Shown here piece by piece: positions 24,908 to 37,900 of a stretch of DNA of 64,000 nt (within the stretch, counting starts at the first letter, position 1; every line of letters starts with the position of its first letter). Made by a program: the position numbers and the translations under genes. This DNA comes from Diplolepis rosae. Lineage: Eukaryota > Arthropoda > Insecta > Hymenoptera > Diplolepididae. The stretch covers positions 1,963,001-2,027,000 of the forward strand of contig JAPYXD010000466.1 of the NCBI GenBank assembly GCA_030998225.1, given 5' to 3'. A model generated the notes under the pieces. That model was not told the origin of the DNA. It ran no database searches and saw only the letters and a program-made list of their open reading frames with translations.

Positions 24908-26129
24908 GAATTTGGGGATGAAAACGAAAAACATCCCCGCTAGGTATGGGGAGGAAAATTGTTTCCTGATTAACTGGCAATAAATCCTGCAATATTTGGT
25001 CCTGAAATTTGAGGTATCTTGCATAGTTTGATTTTCTAAATGTTTTATTTACACTTTTGGGCATTTGGTGTCGAAAACCAGAAAAGTCCCCACCAGATAA
25101 AGGGATGAAAGTTTTTCCCCAATTAACTGGCTTTATGTGCTACGGTATCCACTATTTAAATTTTAGGCAATAAACATAGTTTGAATATAAAAAGTTTTTA
25201 TTCACTTTTTTGGGCATTTGGGAATGAAAACGAAAAACATCCCCGCTAGGTATGGGGAGGAAAATTGTTTCCTTATTAATTGGCACTAAATGCTATAACA
25301 TCCGGTCCTAAAATATTTGGTATCTAGGATCGTTTCATTTTCCAAATGTTTTATTCATGTTTTTGGGCATTTGGGATTGAAAACGAGAAACGTAACCGCC
25401 AGATGAAGGGATGATAGTTTTCTTCGATTAACTGGCTTTATGTGCTACGGTATCCACTATTAAAATTTTAGGCACTAAACTTAGTTTGAATGTCAAAAGT
25501 TTTTATTCACTTTTTTGGGCATTTGGGGATGAAAACGAAAAACATCCCCGCTAGGTATGGGGAGGAAAATTGTTTCCTGATTAATTGGCACTAAACTATA
25601 CAATATGCGGTCCTAAAATTGTAGGTATCTTTCATAGTTTGATTTTCTAAATGTTTTATTTACACTTTTAGGCATTTGGTGTTGAAAACCAGAAAAGTCC
25701 CCACCAGATAAAGGGAAGCAAGTTTTTCCCCGATTAACTGGCTTCATGTGCTACGGTATCCTCTATTAAAATTTTAGGCACTAAACTAAGTTTGAATGTC
25801 AGAAGTTTTTATTCACTTTTTTTGGCATTTTGGGATGAAAACGAAAAACATACCAGCTAGATATGGGGAGGAAAATTGTTTCCTGATTAATTGGTACTAA
25901 ATGCTATAATATACGGTCCTAAAATTTTTGGTATCTTGCATAGTTTGATTTTCTAAATGTTTTATTTACACTTTTGGGCATTTGGTGTCGAAAACCAGAA
26001 AAGTCCCCGCCAGATGAAGGGATGATAGTTTTCTTCGATTAACTGGCTTTATGTGCTACGGTATCCACTATTAAAATTTTAGGCACTAAACTTAGTTTGA
26101 ATGTCAAAAGTTTTTATTCACTTTTTTGG
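24908..26129. repeat. HOR copy, alpha-beta-gamma-delta (1,222 bp)
   Basis: Regular copy. In its delta dimer the A monomer front near 25,825 has a cluster of changes (tttttttggcattttggg, cataccagc) that weaken the inverted repeat found in other copies. The delta dimer also ends in an unusual B with cgccagatgaaggg after the normal B start, a B/B' chimera. Confidence 0.85.
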
Positions 26130-27963
26130 GCATTTGGGGATGAAAACGAAAAACATCCCCGCTAGGTATGGGGAGAAAAATTGTTTCCTGATTAATTGGC
26201 AATAAATCCTGCAATATTTGGTCCTGAAATTTGAGGTATCTTGCATAGTTTGATTTTCTAAATGTTTTATTTACACTTTTGGGCATTTGGTGTCGAAAAC
26301 CAGAAAAGTCCCCACCAGATAAAGGGATGAAAGTTTTTCCCCAATTAACTGGCTTTATGTGCTACGGTATCCACTATTAAAATTTTAGGCACTAAACTTA
26401 GTTTGAATGTCAAAAGTTTTTATTCACTTTTTTGGGCATTTGGGGATGAAAACGAAAAACATCCCCGCTAGGTATGGGGAGAAAAATTGTTTCCTGATTA
26501 ATTGGCAATAAATCCTGCAATATACGGTCCTAAAATTGTAGGTATCTTGCATAGTTTGATTTTCAAAATGTTTTATTTACACTTTTAGGCATTTGGTGTT
26601 GAAAACCAGAAAAGTCCCCACCAGATAAAGGGATGCAAGTTTTTCCCCGATTAACTGGCTTTATGTGCTACGGTATCCACTATTAAAATTTTAGGCACTA
26701 AACTTAGTTTGAATGTCAAAAGTTTTTATTCACTTTTTTGGGCATTTGGGGATGAAAACGAAAAACATCCCAGCTAGGTATGGGGAGGAAAATTGTTTCC
26801 TGATTAATTGGTACTAAATGCTATAATATCCGGTCCTAAAATTTTTGGTATCTTGCATAATTTTATTTTCTAAATGTTTTATTTACACTTTTGGGCATTT
26901 GGTGTCGAAAACCAGAAAAGTCCCCGCCAGATGAAGGGATGATAGTTTTCTTCGATTAACTGGCTTTATGTGCTACGGTATCCACTATTAAAATTTTAGG
27001 CACTAAACATAGTTTGAATATAAAAAGTTTTTATTCACTTTTTTGGGCATTTGGGGATGAAAACGAAAAACATCCCAGCTAGATATGGGGAGGAAAATTG
27101 TTTCCTGATTAATTGGTACTAAATGCTATAATATCCGGTCCTAAAATTTTTGGTATCTAGGATCGTTTGATCGTCCAAATGTTTTATTTACACTTTTGGT
27201 CATTTGGTGTCGAAAACCAGAAAAGTCCCCACCAGATAAAGGGATGAAAGTTTTTCCCCAATTAACTGCCTTTATGTGCTACGGTATCCACTATTAAAAT
27301 TTTAGGCACTAGACTTAGTTTGAATGTCAAAAGTTTTTATTTACTTTTTGGGCATTTGGGAATGAAAACGAAAAACATCCCCGCTAGGTATGGGGAGGAA
27401 AATTGTTTCCTGATTAATTAGCGCTAAACTATACAATATGCGGTCCTAAAATTGTAGGTATCTTTCATAGTTTGATTTTCTAAATGTTTTATTTACACTT
27501 TTAGGCATTTGATGTTGAAAACCAGAAAAGTCCCCACCAGATAAAGGGAAGCAAGTTTTTCCCCGATTAACTGGCTTCATGTGCTACGGTATCCTCTATT
27601 AAAATTTTAGGCACTAAACTTAGTTTGAATGTCAAAAGTTTTTATTCACTTTTTTGGGCATTTGGGGATGAAAACGAAAAACATCCCAGCTAGATATGGG
27701 GAGGAAAATTGTTTCCTGATTAATTGGTACTAAATGCTATAATATCCGGTCCTAAAATTTTTGGTATCTTGCATAGTTTGATTTTCTAAATGTTTTATTT
27801 ACACTTTTGGGCATTTGGTGACGAAAACCAGAAAAGTCCCCACCAGATAATGAGATGAAAGATTATCACCAAGTATCAGCCTGTATGAGCTACGGTATCC
27901 ACTATTAAAATTTTAGGCACTAAACTTAGTTTGAATGTCAAAAGTTTTTATTCACTTTTTTGG
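26130..27963. repeat. Core dimers alpha, alpha/gamma, delta, delta', gamma, delta
   Basis: Six dimers (1,834 bp). The second (26,436-26,741) is a clean alpha/gamma recombinant: alpha up to cctgcaatat, then gamma from acggtcctaaaattg. The last B monomer holds a dense cluster of changes at about 27,849-27,891. From here delta dimers become common and alpha-alpha pairs disappear. Confidence 0.8.
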
Positions 27964-29186
27964 GAATTTGGGGATGAAAACGAAAAACATCCCCGCTAGG
28001 TATGGGGAGGAAAATTGTTTCCTGATTAACTGGCAATAAATCCTGCAATATTTGGTCCTGAAATTTGAGGTATCTTGCATAGTTTGATTTTCTAAATGTT
28101 TTATTTACACTTTTGGGCATTTGGTGTCGAAAACCAGAAAAGTCCCCACCAGATAAAGGGATGAAAGTTTTTACCCAATTAACTGGCTTTATGTGCTACG
28201 GTATCCACTATTTAAATTTTAGGCAATAAACATAGTTTGAATATAAAAAGTTTTTATTCACTTTTTTGGGCATTTGGGAATGAAAACGAAAAACATCCCC
28301 GCTAGGTATGGGGAGGAAAATTGTTACCTTATTAATTGGCACTAAATGCTATAACATCCGGTCCTAAAATATTTGGTATCTAGGATCGTTTCATTTTCCA
28401 AATGTTTTATTCATGTTTTTGGGCATTTGGGATTGAAAACGAGAAACGTAACCGCCAGATGAAGGGATGATAGTTTTCTTCGATTAACTGGCTTTATGTG
28501 CTACGGTATCCACTATTAAAATTTTAGGCACTAAACTTAGTTTGAATGTCAAAAGTTTTTATTCACTTTTTTGGGCATTTGGGGATGAAAACGAAAAACA
28601 TCCCCGCTAGGTATGGGGAGGAAAATTGTTTCCTGATTAATTGGCGCTAAACTATACAATATGCGGTCCTAAAATTGTAGGTATCTTTCATAGTTTGATT
28701 TTCTAAATGTTTTATTTACACTTTTAGGCATTTGGTGTTGAAAACCAGAAAAGTCCCCACCAGATAAAGGGAAGCAAGTTTTTCCCCGATTAACTGGCTT
28801 TATGTGCTACGGTATCCTCTATTAAAATTTTAGGCACTAAACTAAGTTTGAATGTAAAAAGTTTTTATTCACGTTTTTGGGCATTTGTGGATGAAAACGA
28901 AAAACATCCCCGCTAGGTATGGGGAGGAAAATTGTTTCCTGATAAATTGGCACTAAATGCTATAATATACGGTCCTAAAATTTTTTGGTATCTTGCATAG
29001 TTTGATTTTCTAAATGTTTTATTTACACTTTTGGGCATTTGGTGTCGAAAACCAGAAAAGTCCCCGCCAGATGAAGGGATGATAGTTTTCTTCGATTAAC
29101 TGGCTTTATGTGCTACGGTATCCACTATTAAAATTTTAGGCACTAAACTTAGTTTGAATGTCAAAAGTTTTTATTCACTTTTTTGG
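27964..29186. repeat. HOR copy, alpha-beta-gamma-delta (1,223 bp)
   Basis: Regular copy. The alpha A monomer again starts gaattt. The delta dimer's first monomer begins gcatttgtggatg and its second monomer is the B/B' chimera (gtgtcgaaaaccagaaaag, then cgccagatgaaggg). The same chimera follows the delta dimer of the preceding regular copy, so these copies share it. Confidence 0.85.
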
Positions 29187-32100
29187 GCATTTGGGGATGA
29201 AAACGAAAAACATCCCCGCTAGGTATGGGGAGAAAAATTGTTTCCTGATTAATTGGCAATAAATCCTGCAATATTTGGTCCTGAAATTTGAGGTATCTTG
29301 CATAGTTTGATTTTCTAAATGTTTTATTTACACTTTTGGGCATTTGGTGTCGAAAACCAGAAAAGTCCCCACCAGATAAAGGGATGAAAGTTTTTCCCCA
29401 ATTAACTTGCTTTATGTGCTACGGTATCCACTATTAAAATTTTAGGCACTAAACTTAGTTTGAATGTCAAAAGTTTTTATTCACTTTTTTGGGCATTTGG
29501 GGATGAAAACGAAAAACATCCCCGCTAGGTATGGGGAGGAAAATTGTTTCCTGATTAATTAGCGCTAAACTATACAATATGCGGTCCTAAAATTGTAGGT
29601 ATCTTTCATAGTTTGATTTTCTAAATGTTTTATTTACACTTTTAGGCATTTGGTGTTGAAAACCAGAAAAGTCCCCACCAGATAAAGGGAAGCAAGTTTT
29701 TCCCCGATTAACTGGCTTTATGTGCTACGGTATCCTCTATTAGAATTTTAGGCAATAAACATAGTTTGAATATAAAAAGTTTTTATTCACTTTTTTGGGC
29801 ATTTCGGAATGAAAACGAAAAACATCCCCGCTAGGTATGGGGAGGAACATTGTTTCCTGATTAATTGGCACTAAATGCTATAACATCCGGTCCTAAAATT
29901 TTTGGTATCTTGCATAGTTTGATTTTCTAAATGTTTTATTTACACTTTTGGGCATTTGGTGTCGAAAACCAGAAAAGTCCCCGCCAGATGAAGGGATGAT
30001 AGTTTTCTTCGATTAACTGGCTTTATGTGCTACGGTATCCACTATTAAAATTTTAGGCACTAAACATAGTTTGAATATAAAAAGTTTTTATTCACTTTTT
30101 TGGGCATTTGGGGATGAAAACGAAAAACATCCCAGCTAGATATGGGGAGGAAAATTGTTTCCTGATTAATTGGTACTAAATGCTATAATATCCGGTCCTA
30201 AAATTTTTGGTATCTAGGATCGTTTGATCGTCCAAATGTTTTATTTACATTTTTGGTCATTTGGTGTTGAAAACCAGAAAAGTCCCCACCAGATAAAGGG
30301 ATGAAAGTTTTTCCCCCATTAACTGGCTTTATGTGCTACGGTATCCACTATTAAAATTTTAGGCACTAGACTTAGTTTGAATTTCAAAAGTTTTTATTAA
30401 CTTTTTTGGGCATTTGGGGATGAAAACGAAAAACATCCCCGCTAGGTATGGGGAGGAAAATTGTTTCCTGATTAATTAGCGCTAAACTATACAATATGCG
30501 GTCCTAAAATTGTAGGTATCTTGCATAGTTTGATTTTCTAAATGTTTTATTTACACTTTTAGGCATTTGATGTTGAAAACCAGAAAAGTCCCCACCAGAT
30601 AAAGGGAAGCAAGTTTTTCCCCGATTAACTGGCTTCATGTGCTACGGTATCCTCTATTAAAATTTTAGGCACTAAACTTAGTTTGAATGTAAAAAGTTTT
30701 TATTCACGTTTTTTGGGCATTTGTGGATGAAAACGAAGAACATCCCAGCTAGATATGGGGAGGAAAATTGTTTCCTGATTAATTGGTACTAAATGCTATA
30801 ATATCCGGTCCTAAAATTTTTGGTATCTTGCATAATTTTATTTTCTAAATGTTTTATTTACACTTTTGGTCATTTGGTGTCGAAAACCAGAAAAGTCCCC
30901 ACCAGATAAAGGGATGAAAGTTTTTCCCCAATTAACTGGCTTTATGTGCTACGGTATCCACTATTAAAATTTTAGGCACTAAACTTAGTTTGAATGTCAA
31001 AAGTTTTTATTCACTTTTTTGGGCATTTGGGGATGAAAACGAAAAACATCCCAGCTAGGTATGGGGAGGAAAATTGTTTCCTGATTAATTGGTACTAAAT
31101 GCTATAATATCCGGTCCTAAAATTTTTGGTATCTAGGATCGTTTGATTTTCTAAATGTTTTATTTACACTTTTGGGCATTTGGTGTCGAAAACCAGAAAA
31201 GTCCCCACCAGATAAAGGGATGAAAGTTTTTTCCCAATTAACTGGCTTTATGTGCTACCGTATCCACTATTTAAATTTTAGGCCATAAACATAGTTTGAA
31301 TGTAAAAAGTTTTTATTCACTTTTTTGGGCATTTGGGGATGAAAACGAAAAACATCCCCGCTAGGTATGGGGAGAAAAATTGTTTCCTTATTAATTGGTA
31401 CTAAATGCTATAACATCCGGTCCTAAAATATTTGGTATCTAGGATCGTTTCATTTTCCAAATGTTTTATTCATGTTTTTGGGCATTTGGGATTGAAAACG
31501 AGAAACGTAACCGCCAGATGAAGGGATGATAGTTTTCTTCGATTAACTGGCTTTATGTGCTACGGTATCCACTATTAAAATTTTAGGCACTAAACTTAGT
31601 TTGAATGTCAAAAGTTTTTATTCACTTTTTTGGGCATTTGGGGATGAAAACGAAAAACATCCCCGCTAGGTATGGGGAGGAAAATTGTTTCCTGATTAAC
31701 TGGCAATAAACCATGCAATATACGGTCCTAAAATTGTAGGTATCTTCCATAGTTTGATTTTCTAAATGTTTTATTTACACTTTTAGGCATTTGATGTTGA
31801 AAACCAGAAAAGTCCCCACCAGATAAAGGGAAGAAAGTTTTTCCCCGATTAACTGGCTTTATGTGCGACGGTATCCTCTATTAAAATTTTGGGCACTAAA
31901 CTTAGTTTTAATGTCAAAAGTTTTTATTCACTTTTTTGGGCATTTGGGGATGAAAACGAAAAACATCCCAGCTAGATATGGGGAGGAAAATTGTTTCCTG
32001 ATTAATTGGTACTAAATGCTATAATATCCGGTCCTAAAATTTTTGGTATCTTGCATAGTTTGATTTTCTAAATGTTTTATTTACACTTTTGGGCATTTGG

Positions 32101-32551
32101 TGTCGAAAACCAGAAAAGTCCCCACCAGATAAAGGGATGAAAGTTTTTCCCCAATTAACTGGCTTTATGTGCTACGGTATCCACTATTAAAATTTTAGGC
32201 ACTAAACTTAGTTTGAATGTCAAAAGTTTTTATTCACTTTTTTGGGCATTTGGGGATGAAAACGAAAAACATCCCAGCTAGATATGGGGAGGAAAATTGT
32301 TTCCTGATTAATTGGTACTAAATGCTATAATATCCGGTCCTAAAATTTTTGGTATCTTGCATAGTTTGATTTTCTAAATGTTTTATTTACACTTTTGGGC
32401 ATTTGGTGTCGAAAACCAGAAAAGTCCCCACCAGATAAAGGGATGAAAGTTTTTCCCCAATTAACTGGCTTTATGTGCTACGGTATCCACTATTAAAATT
32501 TTAGGCACTAAACTTAGTTTGAATGTCAAAAGTTTTTATTCACTTTTTTGG
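29187..32551. repeat. Shuffled delta/gamma-rich core dimers (11 dimers)
   Basis: Order: alpha gamma delta-like delta' gamma delta delta' beta gamma delta delta. Only one alpha and one beta are present. This is an intermediate composition between the alpha-rich left part and the block after 34,998 that has no full alpha dimers. Confidence 0.8.
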
Positions 32552-33774
32552 GCATTTGGGGATGAAAACGAAAAACATCCCCGCTAGGTATGGGGAGGAA
32601 AATTGTTTCCTGATTAACTGGCAATAAATCCTGCAATATTTGGTCCTGAAATTTGAGGTATCTTGCATAGTTTGATTTTCTAAATGTTTTATTTACACTT
32701 TTGGGCATTTGGTGTCGAAAACCAGAAAAGTCCCCACCAGATAAAGGGATGAATGTTTTTCCCTAATCAACTGGCTTTATGTGCTAAGGTTTAACTATTT
32801 AAATTTTAGGCAATAAACTTAGTTTGAATGTCACAAGTTTTTATTCACTTTTTTGGGCATTTGGGGATGAAAACGAAAAACATCCCCGCTAGATATGGGG
32901 AGGAAAATTGTTTCCTGATTAATTGGTACTAAATGCTATAATATCCGGTCCTAAAATTTTTGGTATCTAGGATCGTTTGATCGTCAAAATTTTTTATTCA
33001 CGTTTATGGGCATTTGGGAATGAAAACGAGAAACGTCCCAGCCAGATGAAGGGATGATAGTTTTTTCCCGATTAACTGGCTTTATGTGCTACGGTATCCA
33101 CTATTAAAATTTTAGGCACTTAACTTAGTTTGAATGTCAAAAGTTTTTATTCACTTTTTTGGGCATTTGGGGATGAAAACGAAAAACATCCCCGCTAGGT
33201 ATGGGGAGAAAAATTGTTTCCTGATTAATTGGCACTAAACTATACAATATGCGGTCCTAAAATTGTAGGTATCTTTCATAGTTTGATTTTCTAAATGTTT
33301 TATTTACACTTTTAGGCATTTGGTGTTGAAAACCAGAAAAGTCCCCACCAGATAAAGGGAAGCAAGTTTTTCCCCGATTAACTGGCTTTATGTGCTACGG
33401 TATCCTCTATTAGAATTTTAGGCAATAAACATAGTTTGAATATAAAAAGTTTTTATTCACTTTTTTGGGCATTTGGGGATGAAAACGAAAAACATCCCCG
33501 CAAGGTATGGGGAGGAAAATTGTTTCCTGATTAATTGGTACTAAATACTATAATATCCGGTCCTAAAATTTTTGTTATCTTGCATAATTTTATTTTCTAA
33601 ATGTTTTATTTACACTTATGGGCATTTGGTGTCGAAAACCAGAAAAGTCCCCACCAGATAAAGGGATGAAAGTTTTTCCCCAATTAACTGGCTTTATGTG
33701 CTACGGTATCCACTATTAAAATTTTAGGCACTAAACTTAGTTTGAATGTCAAAAGTTTTTATTCACTTTTTTGG
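32552..33774. repeat. HOR copy, alpha-epsilon-gamma-delta (1,223 bp)
   Basis: Epsilon (32,857-33,162) occupies the beta slot as in the copy at 8098, with B' carrying cgtcccagccag. The B monomer before it has a small deletion and changes around 32,785 (tgctaaggtttaactattt). The delta dimer has the variant ccgcaaggtatgg near 33,498. Confidence 0.84.
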
Positions 33775-34997
33775 GCATTTGGGGATGAAAACGAAAAACA
33801 TCCCCGCTAGGTATGGGGAGGAAAATTGTTTCCTGATTAACTGGCAATAAATCCTGCAATATTTGGTCCTGAAATTTGAGGTATCTTGCATAGTTTGATT
33901 TTCTAAATGTTTTATTTACACTTTTGGGCATTTGGTGTCGAAAACCAGAAAAGTCCCCACCAGATAAAGGGATGAAAGTTTTTCCCCAATCAACTGGCTT
34001 TATGTGCTACGGTATCCACTATTTAAATTTTAGGCAATAAACATAGTTTGAATATAAAAAGTTTTTATTCACTTTTTTGGGCATTTGGGGATGAAAACGA
34101 AAAACATCCCCGCTAGGTATGGGGAGCAAAATTGTTACCTTATGAATTGGTACTAAATGCTATAACATCCGGTCCTAAAATTTTTGGTATCTAGGATCGT
34201 TTCATTTTCCAAATGTTTTATTCATGTTTTTGGGCATTTGGGATTGAAAACGAGAAACGTCACCGCCAGATGAAGGGATGATAGTTTTCTTCGATTAACT
34301 GGCTTTATGTGCTACGGTATCCACTATTAAAATTTTAGGCACTAAACTTAGTTTGAATGTCAAAAGTTTTTATTCACTTTTTTGGGCATTTGGGGATGAA
34401 AACGAAAAACATCCCCGCTAGGTATGGGGAGAAAAATTGTTTCCTGATTAATTGGAACTAAACTATACAATATGCGGTCCTAAAATTGTAGGTATCTTGC
34501 ATAGTTTGATTTTCTAAATGTTTTATTTACACTTTTAGGCATTTGGTGTTGAAAACCAGAAAAGTCCCCACCAGATAAAGGGAAGCAAGTTTTTCCCCGA
34601 TTAACTGGCTTTATGTGCTACGGTATCCTCTATTAGAATTTTAGGCAATAAACATAGTTTGAATATAAAAAGTTTTTATTCACTTTTTTGGGCATTTGTG
34701 GATGGAAACGAAAAACATCCCAGCTAGGTATGGGGAGGAAAATTGTTTCCTGATTAATTGGTACTAAATGCTATAACATCCGGACCTAAAAATGTTGGTA
34801 TCTTGCATAATTTTATTTTCTAAATGTTTTATTTACACTTTTGGTCATTTGGTGTCGAAAACCAGAAAAGTCCCCACCAGATAAAGGGATGAAAGTTTTT
34901 CCCCAATTAACTGCCTTTTTGTGCTACGGTATCCACTATTAAAATTTTAGGCATCAGACTTAGTTTGAATGTAAAAAGTTTTTATTCACTTTTTTGG
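33775..34997. repeat. HOR copy, alpha-beta-gamma-delta (1,223 bp)
   Basis: Regular copy, and the last full alpha dimer for about 11 kb. The delta dimer shows several private changes (gtggatggaaacg, cggacctaaaaatgttgg) near 34,697-34,797. Confidence 0.86.
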
Positions 34998-37900
34998 GCA
35001 TTTGGGGATGAAAACGAAAAACATCCCAGCTAGATATGGGGAGGAAAATTGTTTCCTGATTAATTGGTACTAAATGCTATAATATCCGGTCCTAAAATTT
35101 TTGGTATCTTGCATAATTTTATTTTCTAAATGTTTTATTTACACTTTTGGTCATTTGGTGTCGAAAACCAGAAAAGTCCCCACCAGATAAAGGGATGAAA
35201 GTTCTTCCCCAATTAACTGCCTTTATGTGCTACGGTATCCACTATTAAAATTTTAGGCACTAGACTTAGTTTGAATGTCAAAAGTTTTTATTTACTTTTT
35301 TGTGCATTTGGGTATGAAAACGAAAAACATCCCCGCTAGGTATGGGGAGGAAAATTGTTTCCTGATTAATTAGCACTAAACTATACAATATGCGGACCTA
35401 AAATTGTAGGTATCTTGCATAGTTTGATTTTCTAAATGTTTTATTTACACTTTTGGGCATTTGGTGTCGAAAACCAGAAAAGTCCCCACCAGATAAAGGG
35501 ATGAAAGTTTTTCCCCAATTAACTGGCTTTATGTGCTACGGTATCCACTATTTAAATTTTAGGCAATAAACATAGTTTGAATATAAAAAGTTTTTATTCA
35601 CTTTTTTGGGCATTTGGGGATGAAAACGAAAAACATCCCCGCTAGGTATGGGGAGTAACATTGTTACCTTATGAATTGGCACTAAATGCTATAACATCCG
35701 GTCCTAAAATATTTGGTATCTAGGATCGTTTCATTTTCCAAATGTTTTATTCATGTTTTTGGGCATTTGGGATTGAAAACGAGAAACGTAACCGCCAGAT
35801 GAAGGGATGATAGTTTTCTTCGATTAACTGGCTTTATGTGCTACGGTATCCACTATTAAAATTTTAGGCACTTAACTTAGTTTGAATGTCAAAAGTTTTT
35901 ATTCACTTTTTTGGGCATTTGGGGATGAAAACGAAAAACATCCGCGCTAGGTATGGGGAGGAAAATTGTTTCCTGATTAACTTGCAATAAATACAGCAAT
36001 ATACGGTCCTAAAATTGTAGGTATCTTGCATAGAGTGATTTTCTAAATGTTTTATTTACACTTTTAGGCATTTAATGTTGAAAACCAGAAAAGTCCCCAC
36101 CAGATAAAGGGATGAAAGTTTTTCCCCGATTAACTGCCTTTATGTGCTACGGTATCCACTATTAAAATTTTAGGCAATAAACTTAGTTTCAATGTCAAAA
36201 GATTTTATTCACTTTTTTGGGTATTTGGGGATGAAAACGAAAAACATCCCCGCTAGGTATGGGGAGGAAAATTGTTTCATGATTAGTTGGCAATAAATGC
36301 TATAATATCCGGTCCTAAAACTTTTGGTATCTAGGATCGTTTGATTTTCTAAATGTTTTATTTACACTTTTGGGCATTTGATGTTGAAAACCAGAAAAGT
36401 CCCCACCAGATAAAGGGATGAAAGTTTTTCCCCAATTAACTGGCTTTATGTGCTACGGTATCCACTATTAAAATTTTAGGCACTAAACTTAGTTTGAATG
36501 TCAGAAGTTTTTATTCACGTTTTTGGGCATTTGGGGATGAAAACGAAAAACATCCCAGCTAGGTATGGGGAGGAAAATTGTTTCCTGATTAATTGGTACT
36601 AAATGCTATAATATCCGGTCCTAAAATTTTTGGTATCTTGCATCGTTTGATTTTCTAATTGTTTTATTTACACTTTTGGGCATTTGGTGTCGAAAACCAG
36701 AAAAGTCCCCACCAGATAAAGGGATGAAAGTTTTTTCCCAATTAACTGGCTTTATGTGCTACCGTATCCACTATTTAAATTTTAGGCAATAAACATAGTT
36801 TGAATGTAAAAAGTTTTTATTCACTTTTTTGGGCATTTGGGGATGAAAACGAAAAACATCCCCGCTAGGTATGGGGAGGAAAATTGTTTCCTGATTAACT
36901 GGCAATAAATGCTATAATATCCGGTCCTAAAATTTTTGGTATCTAGGATCGTTTGATTTTCCAAATGTTTTATTCATGTTTTTGGGCATTTGGGATTGAA
37001 AACGAGAAACGTCACCTCCAGATGAAGGGATGATAGTTTTCCCCAATTAACTGGCTTTATGTGCTACGGTATCCACTATTAAAATTTTAGGCACTAAACT
37101 TAGTTTGAATGTCAAAAGTTTTTATTCACTTTTTTGGGCATTTGGGGATGAAAACGAAAAACATCCCCGCCAGGTATGGGGAGGAAAATTGTTTCCTGTT
37201 AAATTAGCACTAAACTATACAATATGCGGTCCTAAAATTGTAGGTATCTTGCATAGTTTGATTTTCTAAATGTTTTATTTACACTTTTAGGCATTTGATG
37301 TTGAAAACCAGAAAAGTCCCCACCAGATAAAGGGAAGCAAGTTTTTCCCCGATTAACTGGCTTTATGTGCTACGGTATCCACTATTAAAATTTTAGGCAC
37401 TAAACTTAGTTTGAATGTCAAAAGTTTTTATTCACTTTTTTGGGCATTTGGGGATGAAAACGAAAAACATCCCAGCTAGATATGGGGAGGAAAATTGTTT
37501 CCTGATTAATTGGTACTAAATGCTATAATATCCGGTCCTAAAATTTTTGGTATCTTGCATAATTTTATTTTCTAAATGTTTTATTTACACTTTTGGTCAT
37601 TTGGTGTCGAAAACCAGAAAAGTCCCCACCAGATAAAGGGATGAAAGTTTTTCCCCAATTAACTGCCTTTTTGTGCTACGGTATCCACTATTAAAATTTT
37701 AGGCACTAGACTTAGTTTGAATGTCAAAAGTTTTTATTCACTTTTTTGGGCATTTGGGGATGAAAACGAAAAACATCCCAGCTAGATATGGGGAGGAAAA
37801 TTGTTTCCTGATTAATTGGTACTAAATGCTATAATATCCGGTCCTAAAATTTTTGGTATCTTGCATAATTTTATTTTCTAAATGTTTTATTTACACTTTT

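Noticed and set aside
32785..32810. A breakpoint or insertion at the unusual tgctaaggtttaactattt
   Set aside because: It is only a small deletion with a few substitutions inside a B monomer. Sequence on both sides continues in register.
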